Under the pieces are notes generated by a model that ran no database searches, was not told the DNA's origin, and saw only the letters and a program-made list of their open reading frames with translations. Below are positions 1 to 9,000 of a stretch of 64,000 nt of DNA, one piece after another. Origin of the DNA: Liolophura sinensis (Eukaryota > Mollusca > Polyplacophora > Chitonida > Chitonidae); NCBI RefSeq assembly GCF_032854445.1, contig NC_088301.1:40285187-40349186 (forward strand). Direction: 5' to 3'. Every line of letters starts with the position of its first letter. Position 1 is the first letter of the stretch. A program made the position numbers and the translations under genes.

Positions 1-1020
1 GTCACATACATAACGCAGTGGTTCAATCCCAACCGCAGGCGACGAATCGTCACGGTTCCCCCGAGCCGCCCGATTCTGAGGGGGGGCCTGTATTGGTGGC
101 AAACAGTAAGGGGTCGACAGCGGTATGCATGATGCATGTCTGCATGGTGATATATAAATTGTCTTCCATGCGGTTCGTGGCGACTATAAAGCTTCCACCT
201 GGGATTTAATATATAAGGTCTGATGAAGCTTCCACCATTAACATGACGTATATGTTGGCGTGAAATTCATGTAAGGCGAAATCACGCCTATTGAGCGAGT
301 TTTAAGTGTTTTCAGATAAGACTACTGTTCACGTCTCAGCCTTGTATCATTTTGAAGGTAACTCACGTTGAGAAATGGGAGTGTATTGATGTCATTATAC
401 ATAAATTAAATGTCACTATAAACTGAACTTGCGATGTGGTTGATTCCGTGCGTTACATGTGGGAAGGAGGGTACATCACTGACTTGTCAGTTAAGGCCGG
501 TGATTTACTTCGTGCAGGCACACCAATAGATGGGGTCCGCATTTTAAACTATGCCACAATCGAAGGGAGATAACTATGACCTGCTTGTGCTATTTAGGCC
601 TATAAAGGAATATCTCGGGCAAATCTTTTATGCTAGTGAACCCCTTAACCAGTTCACAATGAGCATATTTCTACTAAGGGCTATAGTGATAAATAAAAAT
701 GTGATCGTGCAGTGAGTAAACAAACAACAAAGGTACAAGAAAGCAGGATTTGCGTGGGTCTACGTACATAGAGTGAAATTACATTGAACTTAGTTTGTGA
801 CGTAGCGCATCCGCTTTAGAACCCACGTCATCAGTGACATCACTTAATTAAGGTTACCCTCCCTCGAGGCAAAAGTACATTGTTTGTTGTGAGGTCTTTG
901 GAGAGCGTTACCTAAATGACGGTTAGGCCACGGAAATGATATCTTATTTGTTGACAACGAGTAATACTAAGCTCCTGGCCTGGTAGTTTAGATTCTAAAC
1001 ATGCATAAACCATCAAATCC
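1..1020. other. non-coding stretch at window start
   Basis: I see no convincing coding exon here. The stretch holds one AAGGGAGATAAC motif near 565-576, which belongs to the dispersed GGGAGRTAAY family described elsewhere in this window. A tRNA B-box-like string (GTGGTTCAATCCC) sits near 18-30, but it is not part of a foldable tRNA. Confidence 0.6.
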
Positions 1021-1030
1021 AGTTAGCACG

Positions 1031-1149
1031 ATAAAAAAAACCCAAAAACAAACAAAAAACAAAACAAACAAACAAACCCCCCCCCCCCCAAAAACAAACA
1101 AAATAAAACAAAAAAACCAAAACAAAACAAAAAACCAAAACAAAAAAAA
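1031..1149. repeat. A/C-rich low-complexity tract
   Basis: The tract is made of irregular CAAAA/CAAAC units with a central run of ten or more C residues. The open frame it creates on the minus strand is a compositional artefact. A similar CAAAA-rich tract lies at 18508-18565. Confidence 0.9.
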
Positions 1150-1370
1150 ATACTACCGACAGTGGGGGCAATAAGTATAGGAATGTAATGATTAAGGGCG
1201 ACGAAAACACTTTAAAACGACATATATGTCAGTCGAAAGGCCATTCAAAGAATTTTTTGGAAATATTTTTATACCATCAGATTGTATACTGTAGTCCCTT
1301 GGAACCCAGTGTGTGTCAGAGACGTCATTTTTCTTTTTTGAGTGAATGTTCATTTCGGGTTCATTTGACG

Positions 1371-1507
1371 AATGCATTCATACGGCCCTATACAAGTAAA
1401 TGGATTCTAATTCAGAAGTTAAAGTGCAAAAACCTGACGAGACGTCACTGGTCACAATATAATCAGAAAAGGCCGTCAAAGAATCCAGTGTTTCAAAGGC
1501 GTTTATG
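1371..1507 (+). repeat. dispersed repeat C, copy 1
   Basis: This segment aligns by eye with 22543-22690. Shared blocks in the same order are AATGCATT-TATAC, CTATACAAGTA, GAC(G/A)TCACTG, CAGAAAAGGC and ATCCAGTGTTT. The copies are diverged, with small indels. No coding capacity or terminal repeats were found. It is a dispersed non-coding repeat of unknown class; a short fragment of the same type may lie near 61355. Confidence 0.65.
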
Positions 1508-1784
1508 GCGTTGAGCCATAATCATTCATTCATCCATTCAAAGACGTTTTAGTCAATTGAAAAAAAAAATGTAAAAAATAAATCACGCTATTTTCCAGTA
1601 CATTGTTTAATGGTCTTTCATATGTCCCATACTTACGCAGTGTTTTGGGTCAGCTGAGTGGGGTCGTTATTTGGCTCATTTTATTATTACATTCACTAAC
1701 ACTGCGCATACACGTAATAACATGACATATATAGAAGATAAGTATGTATGTATAGGGGTTTAACGTCGTACTTCATATTTAGCG

Positions 1785-1960
1785 TCAGGTCATATGACGA
1801 GTCCATGCCGCCAAAGTACTGTCGTCACTAACGTATCATGATGACGACATCTACCGTTACCAACAAGTACCATCTTTTAAGGTCTTTGGTATGATCCGAC
1901 ACGGGTTTGATCCCGTGGTCTGCAGACTACGAGGCGGACGATCTAGCAATCAGGTCACCG
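1785..1960 (+). repeat. SINE-like repeat B, copy 1 (internally deleted)
   Basis: It shares with the minus-strand copy at 2976-3270 an ordered set of blocks: GCCGCCAAAGTACTG, AACAAGTACCAT, a TTTTAA-GTCTTTGG-like stretch and CGGGTTTGATCCC. The last resembles a tRNA-type B box (GGTTCRANNCC), which suggests a SINE derived from a tRNA gene. This copy lacks about 80 bases that the other copy has in the middle. SINE status is inferred from repetition plus the B box; no poly-A tail or target duplication was identified. Confidence 0.6.
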
Positions 1961-1986
1961 AAGCGTTCAAATATTTCACCTCATAG

Positions 1987-2121
1987 TTCTATTTGAATGT
2001 GTACGTCTGTATATACTTGCAGGGAATCGAGTTCTACTTGAATGTGTACGTCTGTATATACTTGCAGGGAATCGAGTTCTACTTGAATGTGTACGTCTGT
2101 ATATACTTGCAGGGAATCGAG
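1987..2121. repeat. 45-bp minisatellite, three copies
   Basis: Three head-to-tail copies of a 45-bp unit (beginning TTCTAYTTGAATGTGTACG and ending GGGAATCGAG) are almost identical, with one substitution in the first copy. Because 45 is divisible by 3, an open frame runs through on the minus strand; I regard it as a by-product of the repeat. Confidence 0.95.
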
Positions 2122-2975
2122 CAGAGAGGCAACATGCTGCATGGTGTCGACTGAAATAAACTGCAACACAAATATATACATGTAGTAATAATCATAATGA
2201 TGGCAGAGCCATGAATTTTTTTCACTCCTTTTTAAAGATTTTAGAGCATCTAAATATGGGAAACGTAATATTTAAAGCTAGAAAATTAGCTACTTTTTGC
2301 ATTATTAATACACATTGCTCAATAAATTTCAAAATAATTCGCTGGCACAAAATGAACTATATATATAGGCCTCATGGTTAATGTATCAAATTTCCCCGTA
2401 TTGTTTTGTCTTTCGTATTTATGTACATGTGAATATTTTTCCTACACTGATCATACGGACATTCACTTTGATCATGTCTTTTGGATCGATATACCCGAAG
2501 CCCATCGTGAATTGTGCACCGCGTCTGTCAATATCTATCATCTCCTCGATTTTCTCCTGCAATTAACTTCAAGTCATACAAGAATATTAATATATTCTTA
2601 TACCCGATTTGATTTATTCACACCGCATGCTTCAATACCGAAATGGGATTAGTTGATTTAACATTGATGTGAAGAACGTGGTTTTGTGCTTGGGCAGATG
2701 CAAAGACCAGGTTTGTCCTTTTGATAGTTAATCCGCGAGATTCACGAATGCCTATTCATTGTGGAAAGCTGGTTCTTCAATGAATTGATTCAAGTTGAAA
2801 CGTGATAGCAACCTCAACTTTCAAATTCCCTGTGCACGTACAGTATAAAGAATCCCAGCATGTCGAATTAAGACAACAGCTCGTCACTATGCACAAATTG
2901 AAGAACTGTCATCCGAAGTTAATTTGCTCACTATACTATAATTACGGCCGGTTAACATATATCTGTGTTGTGCGT
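2122..2975. other. non-coding stretch
   Basis: AT-rich sequence with no recognisable exon or element. Short open frames on the plus strand near 2374-2652 have no recognisable domain. Confidence 0.55.
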
Positions 2976-3270
2976 TAGTCGCGAGATCTAGCTGGGATCA
3001 AACCCAGGTTGAGTCACACCCAAGGCTTTAAAAATGGTACTTGTTGTTGCCGCACTTGGCCCTAAGCAATGAGAGGTTGGAGCAAGGAAACAGGACTGGT
3101 TGCGCCCATGTCAGTATAATGTGAATGTGTGGAGTGTCATGTCTGGTGTCTTCGGCATGATATACTCCAGTGGCGGCAGCACTTTGGCCGCATGGACTTG
3201 CCTTGTCACATGAAGACACATTATAGCCTATGTACGGAAAAACCGATCTCGAATCATTCCTCGTCGCCAT
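2976..3270 (-). repeat. SINE-like repeat B, copy 2
   Basis: Read on the minus strand, this is the fuller version of the repeat seen at 1785-1960, with GCGGCCAAAGTGCTGCCGCC, CACATTATACTGACATGGGC, AACAAGTACCATTTTTAAAG and the B-box-like GGGTTTGATCCC in order. I recognise this arrangement as a repeat type common in molluscan sequence; that is recollection, not a database match. An 80-codon open frame inside it is not considered a gene. Confidence 0.65.
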
Positions 3271-3460
3271 ATCTGGCTAAAAAATCGTTGAGTATGACGT
3301 AAAACCGCATGTATACATACACACACACACGCACACAGTATGTGTGTGAATATGAATATTCCTTGAAAATAACATGAAGTTTGAAACTGCAGTTGGAATA
3401 TAACAGAATGTAGAAAGTTAAGAAGGCGTTTTATTTTTTCCCTATGTATATGTATATACT

Positions 3461-3663
3461 GTTAAGGTTAGCAGAAATTCTGTTGTCTGAGTGATGCTAA
3501 ACTGTATTCTGTTATTATAACACAATGTTGTGTCATATTCAGCTAAAAGAATGGTTCTGTTGAATTAATAGAATGCGTGTGTTATATTTAACAGAATTGT
3601 CTGCTGCAGTAACAGAATACATTCCAGTATCACTCAGATGACAGAATTTCTGTTAAATTTAAC
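3461..3663. mobile_element. fold-back (MITE-like) element
   Basis: The first ~57 bases (3461-3517) and the reverse complement of the last ~57 bases (3607-3663) match at most positions. Shared strings include AGAAATTCTGT, TCTGAGTGAT and GTATTCTGTTA. The ~90-base interior contains further AACAGAAT/ATTCTGTT motifs. The whole could fold into one long hairpin and has no coding capacity, which fits a miniature inverted-repeat transposable element. TTAA strings occur at both edges, but I could not establish a target-site duplication. Confidence 0.75.
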
Positions 3664-4390
3664 AGATTAATTGCTCTATCAAGGGAGGTAATTGAATATA
3701 CGATACGTTTATTTATTTATTTATTTACTTATTTGACCGTTGTAAAAGAACGAAAGAATACCACACATGTAACTGGAACAATGACCTTTACATATGTTAA
3801 ATTATTGAGGATTTCTAGTTGTGTGTTATTCTTCTTACCAGAATAAGTGAACCGTGGGACACAGTGATCCACTGATTCAGATTGTGCAGCAACTATCCCA
3901 ACCAAGTAGCCACACCAGATTAATGCACCAGACAATGAAAAGTGTCAGTGATCCACCATCCTCCATCAGGTCGTCAAATAAAATGTCAGTGATCAACAAT
4001 TATCAATTCGGTCGTACAATTAACATCGAGTTCCACCCTACTCAAAAGGTCGAATTCAGAAATGCAATAAACTCTCTGCATGCCGCCACACACACAGGAG
4101 AAACAATCCATGTGGGGTGTAAGTAGCTTCCGGTATTTTGGCCAAGCTCAATTCCTTATATTATGTATTTTGGTCATAACCTTGGAAATGTGGGGAAAAG
4201 CAAGCAATGCTAAGTAGACATAAGTACAACCACAAAACTAAATAATATAAAAGCTTTTCGTGACAGTTCAATGAAAATATTCAACTAAATTCTAAACTCG
4301 ATTTAGTATGAAACATCTCTGTAACAATTCACAAGGGAGACCATGTAGCATCAGCATTTTTATGTACCACAAGGCAATCTAAGAGGGTTG
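3664..4390. other. non-coding stretch flanking the retroelement
   Basis: It starts with a TTTA microsatellite (3708-3734). A 90-codon open frame on the plus strand (3854-4126) has no recognisable domain or splice context. The 3' boundary of the adjacent minus-strand retrotransposon may lie within this stretch, but no terminal repeat was recognised. Confidence 0.5.
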
Positions 4391-4870
4391 TTTGGCTGCA
4401 TTAGCATTCACAATGAAAGTTTCTATCCCGGCTTGAAGTGTATTTGGAAATATATTGTTACCCAACCGAGACAAATGCACTCCATCCTGATGAAAAAAGT
4501 TGACTGGCTGGTAGTTATTCGCAGCACTGCTTAACCCGATGACCTGTGTAGCTCAACAGCTATTTAAACGTGATAAGCTTGCCTACACGGCACTTGTATT
4601 TTGGCTGTTGCGCCAATTGATCCTGAGGGAGCAAATGTGACCACACTAACAAGGCATTTGGAAAAATTAATTTCAAATACAAGATGACAAGTTCCAGTTG
4701 TTCACGTAATCTTCCAATTTTGAAACGCCTAAGTCATTGGCGCCACAGTGCACTACCATGATGGAAGAGTCGTCCTCACACTAACGAAGGTGATTTATGA
4801 GGCTCACATACGCGACTTATCCACCAACCATTCACATTCAATCTCTATAAACCCTGATTGATTCAATCAG
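4391..4870 (-). pseudogene. SGNH-hydrolase-like remnant of YR retrotransposon
   Basis: Translating the minus strand in shifting frames gives two blocks typical of SGNH/GDSL hydrolases. A block III-like string 'MVVHCGANDLG' lies around 4735-4770, and a block V-like string 'FFHQDGVHLSRLGNN' around 4450-4495. Frameshifts and stops separate them, so the gene is broken. It lies just downstream (on the minus strand) of the tyrosine recombinase of the same element. Some Ngaro-type retrotransposons are known to carry such a hydrolase, as do some CR1-type LINEs. Its role in transposition is not established. The assignment rests on two short motifs, with the catalytic nucleophile block not confidently seen. 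Confidence 0.6.
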
Positions 4871-4991
4871 GTCGACTTCGAGCTTGTTTGAAAGCGTGTC
4901 TTACGATTGATGATCAAACCACCCGAACAAGGATGGGATAACGTGACAAATTAAACAGTAAAGTACTTGACACTTGTAAAGTACCTACAAA

Positions 4992-5952
4992 TTATGTAGC
5001 TGTTTTACGGATGTATCTCCTATTTGACTCACTGGAGCACCTACCCATTTGCTTGATTTCTTCATCTGACCAAACATTTATCAAAGATCTTACTGTTGCT
5101 GTCCTAATTCTAAATGAACGAGACTCTGTTGCCCTACAATCCCACACCAAGAAGCGAACCACTGTATTTGGAACTGAGGAAGACTGGTTAATGGCTTACC
5201 TCTATAATGACAGTAAAGGGGACCGGGAATTTTTAGTCTTATGACGAGGAATGCTTTTAACAAGGTCACAGGACAACTGTTGTCTGCTACAGGCTTAACC
5301 AAAGTTGATACACCTTTCCCATATTGATCAGTTTTGGAGAAGGGTAGGTACATTTTAACACTGCCGTTTGCAGCCATGTGAGTATTCTGTATTGCTAAAG
5401 TCCTACTATTGTCGTCTTCAAGTGATACTTCGCCCACTTTTAAGAAAGCATGGAGAGCCAATGAAAATACGGATGCAAATAGAGTGGCTTCGTACTGAGA
5501 ACATACTTATGGAGAGGGCCGACACTAGTTGCGAAAGCATAGCATCAGTAAAAGGTTGCCTTTCATCTGGAGATTTGTTTGTATGGCGCGAACTCTCCAA
5601 CAATTTCTTTGATACAATCTCTGATGTTGCATCTTTATAGCCGTTGATACGACTGTGAAAACTTATACCTGCCATGTAGCACTTAGCTGTGGCATATTCA
5701 ACTCGATTTGATGCCATGTAATCTACGTATGAGGTGCCCAAGTGGCACTGGTCAGGTACATGGGAGTTGGGAAGCAGTTCTAAATTCATTAAACTCGTCC
5801 AAGGCTGTCCGGTAACTTTTACTTGTATTGGGTGCCACTGATGAATTGATGAGATGTTCTATTTCAGCTAAAATATCAGCTGGCGAAACATTTCTGGAGT
5901 TTCTGTTGGGTGTGCATCTGCACTCGGCGCTAAATTTCGACACCTGGCCCAT
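4992..5952 (-). pseudogene. degenerate tyrosine recombinase of DIRS/Ngaro retrotransposon
   Basis: Three overlapping minus-strand frames (about 5952-5752, 5789-5418 and 5461-4992) together spell a tyrosine recombinase broken by frameshifts. The N-terminal part has 'NTSKSYRTALDEFNEF', the core has 'MALHAFLKVGEVS' (the region of the first catalytic Arg), then 'CPVTLLKAFL' and 'PGPLYCHYRGKPLT'. The C-terminal part has 'RSFRIRTATVRSL', then 'SDEEIKQMGRCSSESNRRYIRK' ending near 4992. The catalytic Tyr (in RRYIRK) is present. The usual His of the HSFRIG motif reads Arg here, and the motif's Gly also reads Arg, which supports inactivity. In the family this enzyme integrates a circular DNA intermediate without a classical integrase. 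Confidence 0.85.
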
Positions 5953-6960
5953 TGAAAACGAGGCAGACTGTCGTTAATACCATTAAGACAATGTGACTTG
6001 TTGGAAACTGAATGTTGTGCTGCATGGTGAACAGTACCAATTTCCTGACAAGGAACATCACACGCTCAGAGCTGGATATGGTTTTGTTTAGTATTTGGCA
6101 CAAAGCTTGGTTATCTACCCACAGGATCAGTTTTTTTTTCTGTTTCAACAGGTCACCCTATGTATACAAGGCCAGCAGGATAGGTATAATCTCAAAGAAA
6201 GTACTGTCGGCTAAAAGATCTGTAACGTGCCGTGATTCAGGCTACTTGAAAAGTGGAGCAGTGGCCACCGAAATAAGCTCCGCACTCCAGACTGCTTTCC
6301 CTGGCACTATCAGTAAAATAATATCACTGAATCGTAGAATCGCCTATTGAACGGACGTGCAGATGGTATCTCTCTTGCACAGAATGCTAGCATGCCGCCA
6401 TGGACTGCATTTCCCTCAGTGTTACTTTGTTGCAGTTGTAGAAGTATTCAAGTTTAGATGTTGATGCTTCAGCTTTGTTTTGTGGGATTTGTACCTCCAT
6501 TCTCTTGGTATCAATAGGTAAACCTAGGTGGGTTAAACGTGTTGTCGGCCCTACGCTTTTATCTTCTGCAATGGGGGGCCCCGATCTCTTCGCATACAGT
6601 CAAAGGTCGACATTAACCTGGCACATTCATTGGTATTTTCTGATCCTATCGCTACGTAGTCGTCTAAATAATGGCGCGTTAATTCCAAGACTTGCGTTTA
6701 ACGGCCCACGCGATAAATGTAGCAAATTTTTCTAGAAAAGTACTGGAGATGGATGAGCCCATTGGCAGACACTTGTCAATATAATATTGATTTTCAGATT
6801 TAAAGCCAAGAAGGTCAAAATCTGCAGGATTTATAGGGAGAAGACAAAAAGCTGATTTAATATCCTTTATCCCCAACAGTGAATTTTGCCATGTATTGGC
6901 AACCAGCTCAACCACTTCATCAAATGATGTATATTGCACCAAGCACATGTGAGGATTCAA
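5930..6960 (-). pseudogene. degenerate reverse transcriptase / RNase H
   Basis: On the minus strand, RT fingers/palm appear as 'GIKDIKSAFCLLPINPADFD' with 'CLPMGSSISSTFLEKF' (6960-6690). The catalytic box is HYLDDYVAIG, with YLDD encoded at 6659-6670. It is followed by 'PPIAEDKSVGPTTRLTHLGL', a conserved segment of DIRS/Ngaro RTs. An RNase H remnant follows as 'ILWVDNQALCQILNK' (about 6130-6085) and an 'RFQWARCRNLAPSADAHP' tail that leads into the recombinase. At least one stop and several frame changes interrupt it. No methyltransferase segment is seen between RNase H and recombinase, which favours a Ngaro-like rather than DIRS1-like layout. Confidence 0.88.
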
Positions 6961-7205
6961 AAATCATTTACACTTTTACTTGGTGGGCGAGAAGCGAAAA
7001 CCACCTTCATATAGTAGGCACTATAGAAGAAATGTGGAGATTGGTGGGGATAGGAATGGCCTGGCAATGTGACTCAAATTTATCTCTGATGTGATTTTTT
7101 GTGAAAGCTCTGATGCATATGTGCTAGCTGAAGAAAGATTATCAGCTTGAACAAAATTTATAGGTGTTGATTAGCATAGCCCAGAACCTTTTTTGATCCC
7201 ATTAA

Positions 7206-7508
7206 CTAAATAATCACTGATATGTTTGTCTGGGTAATCTTCAAGATGGAACTTTTGGCTTGTATTTTAATATATGACCCTCTACTTGCGGAAATGGCGT
7301 CGCCACGAAAGAGGGCTTTGTGTAAGCAACTGTAATGAGGACGGCTGCCAATACATTTCAAACACCTGTGTGCATATTTGCATGGATTGGCAAATGATTT
7401 GCCTTTGTAGCTAAAAGTGCAACATTTCAGGTCTGTTTGTACCCCTGACAGATTGATGTTGCCTTTCTTTGATATCGGAGGTGACCCCCCCTCCCCCCCC
7501 TCCAACAC
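7206..7508 (-). pseudogene. gag zinc-finger segment of the YR retrotransposon
   Basis: The minus-strand frame includes 'KCCTFSYKGKSFANPCKYA' followed by 'HRCLKCIGSRPHYSCLHK'. This Cys/His pattern (F-x-G-x-C-xx-x-C-x-Y-x-H-x-C-xx-C-x-G-x-H-x-x-x-x-C type) is characteristic of gag-like proteins of DIRS/Ngaro and Crypton-like elements, where it probably binds nucleic acid. It sits upstream of the reverse transcriptase in the expected order. The sequence before it contains a C-rich slippage-prone run (7486-7500). Confidence 0.7.
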
Positions 7509-7706
7509 TCACAGCTCCTGTATATCAGCCAAAGTTCTGTGTCTTGCAACCTCCACTGTGATGTAATGTCCCTGGCTTCCGCAGGCGGTACTGCTCGTCA
7601 TAGCTCTTTTAACCTAGCCCAAATGACCTAGCTGCCCGTTGTCTAACTGTTTGCATACATTTCAGCATGTCTTGCGTATGCCCAGGATGTACTAAAAAAA
7701 TGATGC

Positions 7707-8123
7707 TCATGTATGGTATGTAAGCATCGGTCCAAGTGTCATTGTCTTGTCGATTTTCGCTGAATAAACTAATTCTCCGCTCATTATAGCTAGCTTTTGG
7801 GGGTCTTCGCTTACAAGGATGTTATTTCTGGGTAAAAGCTTTGCTAACTCTACACAGCCCCCACCCTTCCCAAATGGTTTGCTCAGTGCTTTGAGGGACA
7901 TGGAGTGAAATCTCATCATGAATGCATTATATGGGGACTGGAGAATGATCATGTAGCAACACGTTTGATTGAAGATCTGAAAGACGTTGGGTTCAGTGGC
8001 AATGAGGTAAACCAAGTGGCCTGGACGTCTTCTGAGAAAACCCTGATAATGTAGGGGAGTGTAGACACAATGTAAGTGTAGAAGGTTGGCAGGCGGGTGT
8101 AGGCATCGCCGTTGGCCCTCCAT
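7707..8123 (-). pseudogene. probable gag-like segment of the YR retrotransposon
   Basis: A 138-codon open frame precedes the zinc-finger segment. I do not recognise a domain in it; the assignment rests on position (5' of the zinc finger, RT and recombinase on the same strand) and on openness in an otherwise decayed element. Its true reading frame may differ from the open one. The 5' limit of the element is not visible; no terminal repeat was recognised between 8123 and 8660. Confidence 0.4.
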
Positions 8124-8660
8124 CGCGGTTGGCCTCCAACTGGTGCAGAGACGGCTTTCCTATGTTTGTCAGTTGATGTGGCTTTTTGCAGAAGATGATG
8201 CCTCCTTATTGAGGTCCTTATGAGTGCGTCTCTGTAATTGGCATGATGACATGACTTGTCTCAGATATAAGAGTACAGAAAACGGAAATAAAAAGAAATT
8301 TATTCTATAGCCTAAACGTAACGTTCATGGAGTTAGTACAAAACTTTGCTCGTTTGCTCAAGGATACAAATGTATCTTACAGATTTAGCAAACTGCTTCT
8401 TCACCGACGGTTCATGTAATTAGCGCCAATTAGCCGTTCACGTGTTGTAAAACAAGGATCAAGTCTTTCAGTGCCAAAGCATGTAAAAAAATTACTAATC
8501 GTACAACATCAAACGCTGAATTAAGGAAAATGGTGCTAAGGAAACTTTATATGCGTATAAAATCACGTATATCTATGTAACGGTTAGTGGATTATTAAGA
8601 TTAAAGTTTGGTTGCATCTTACGATTTTCCTCCACGTTACGATGGCCCATGTACAGAAAA
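8124..8660. other. non-coding stretch
   Basis: No gene or repeat recognised. It may include the 5' non-coding end of the retrotransposon at 4391-8123. Confidence 0.5.
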
Positions 8661-8661
8661 A

Positions 8662-8804
8662 AGAGGAATAACTCTTACTTCGAAGAAGATAACTCTTACT
8701 TGAGGGCATATGATTCTTACCTCTAGGAAGACAACTCTTACTTTTGGGAAGACAACTCTTACATCCGGGAAGACAACTCTTACTTTTGAGAAGATAACTA
8801 TTAC
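8662..8804. repeat. 21-bp minisatellite, about seven units
   Basis: Units of the form GAAGAYAACTCTTACTTTTGG repeat about seven times with substitutions. Central copies are the most regular. The open minus-strand frame across it (with repeated 'KVRVVF'-like units) is produced by the period being a multiple of three. Confidence 0.9.
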
Positions 8805-8914
8805 ATAATAATTTGAACCGAGTAGTTTATACTGATTAACCATGTAAGTTTTTAAGTTCTTTATCTTTGACAACTTGACTTGTTTAGGCCATAAATCCGA
8901 TTGTTTTACACGGT

Positions 8915-9000
8915 GCTGAAGAACATTTCACTTACGCGAGCGCACCTAGCATTACGGTGGGAAGAAACCGTGTATAGCCCGAGGGAAACCCACAACAAAT
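8915..9000 (+). repeat. SINE-like repeat A, fragment
   Basis: Contains TTCACTTACGCGAG, AGCATTACGGTGGGAAGAAACC and GAGGGAAACCCACAAC in the order seen in fuller copies at 11651-11787 and 27084-27300. It is diverged and truncated. Confidence 0.55.

Larger units (their letters stand above)
4391..8123 (-). mobile_element. decayed tyrosine-recombinase (DIRS/Ngaro-like) retrotransposon
   Basis: The order on the minus strand is gag-like, zinc finger, reverse transcriptase (YLDD), RNase H, tyrosine recombinase, SGNH-hydrolase remnant. This order, with recombinase after RNase H and no visible methyltransferase, fits the Ngaro branch of YR retrotransposons. All parts carry frameshifts or stops, so this is a fossil copy. 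Limits are those of recognisable coding remnants; the real element will be longer on both sides. Split direct repeats or inverted terminal repeats, which would decide Ngaro versus DIRS, were not found by eye. Confidence 0.85.

Noticed and set aside
3854-4126. 90-codon plus-strand open frame as a small gene
   Set aside because: No recognisable domain, no start or splice context, and it lies between a fold-back element and a retroelement fossil.
5011-6735. Plus-strand open frames of 70-112 codons across 5.0-6.7 kb
   Set aside because: They are shadows of the minus-strand YR retrotransposon.
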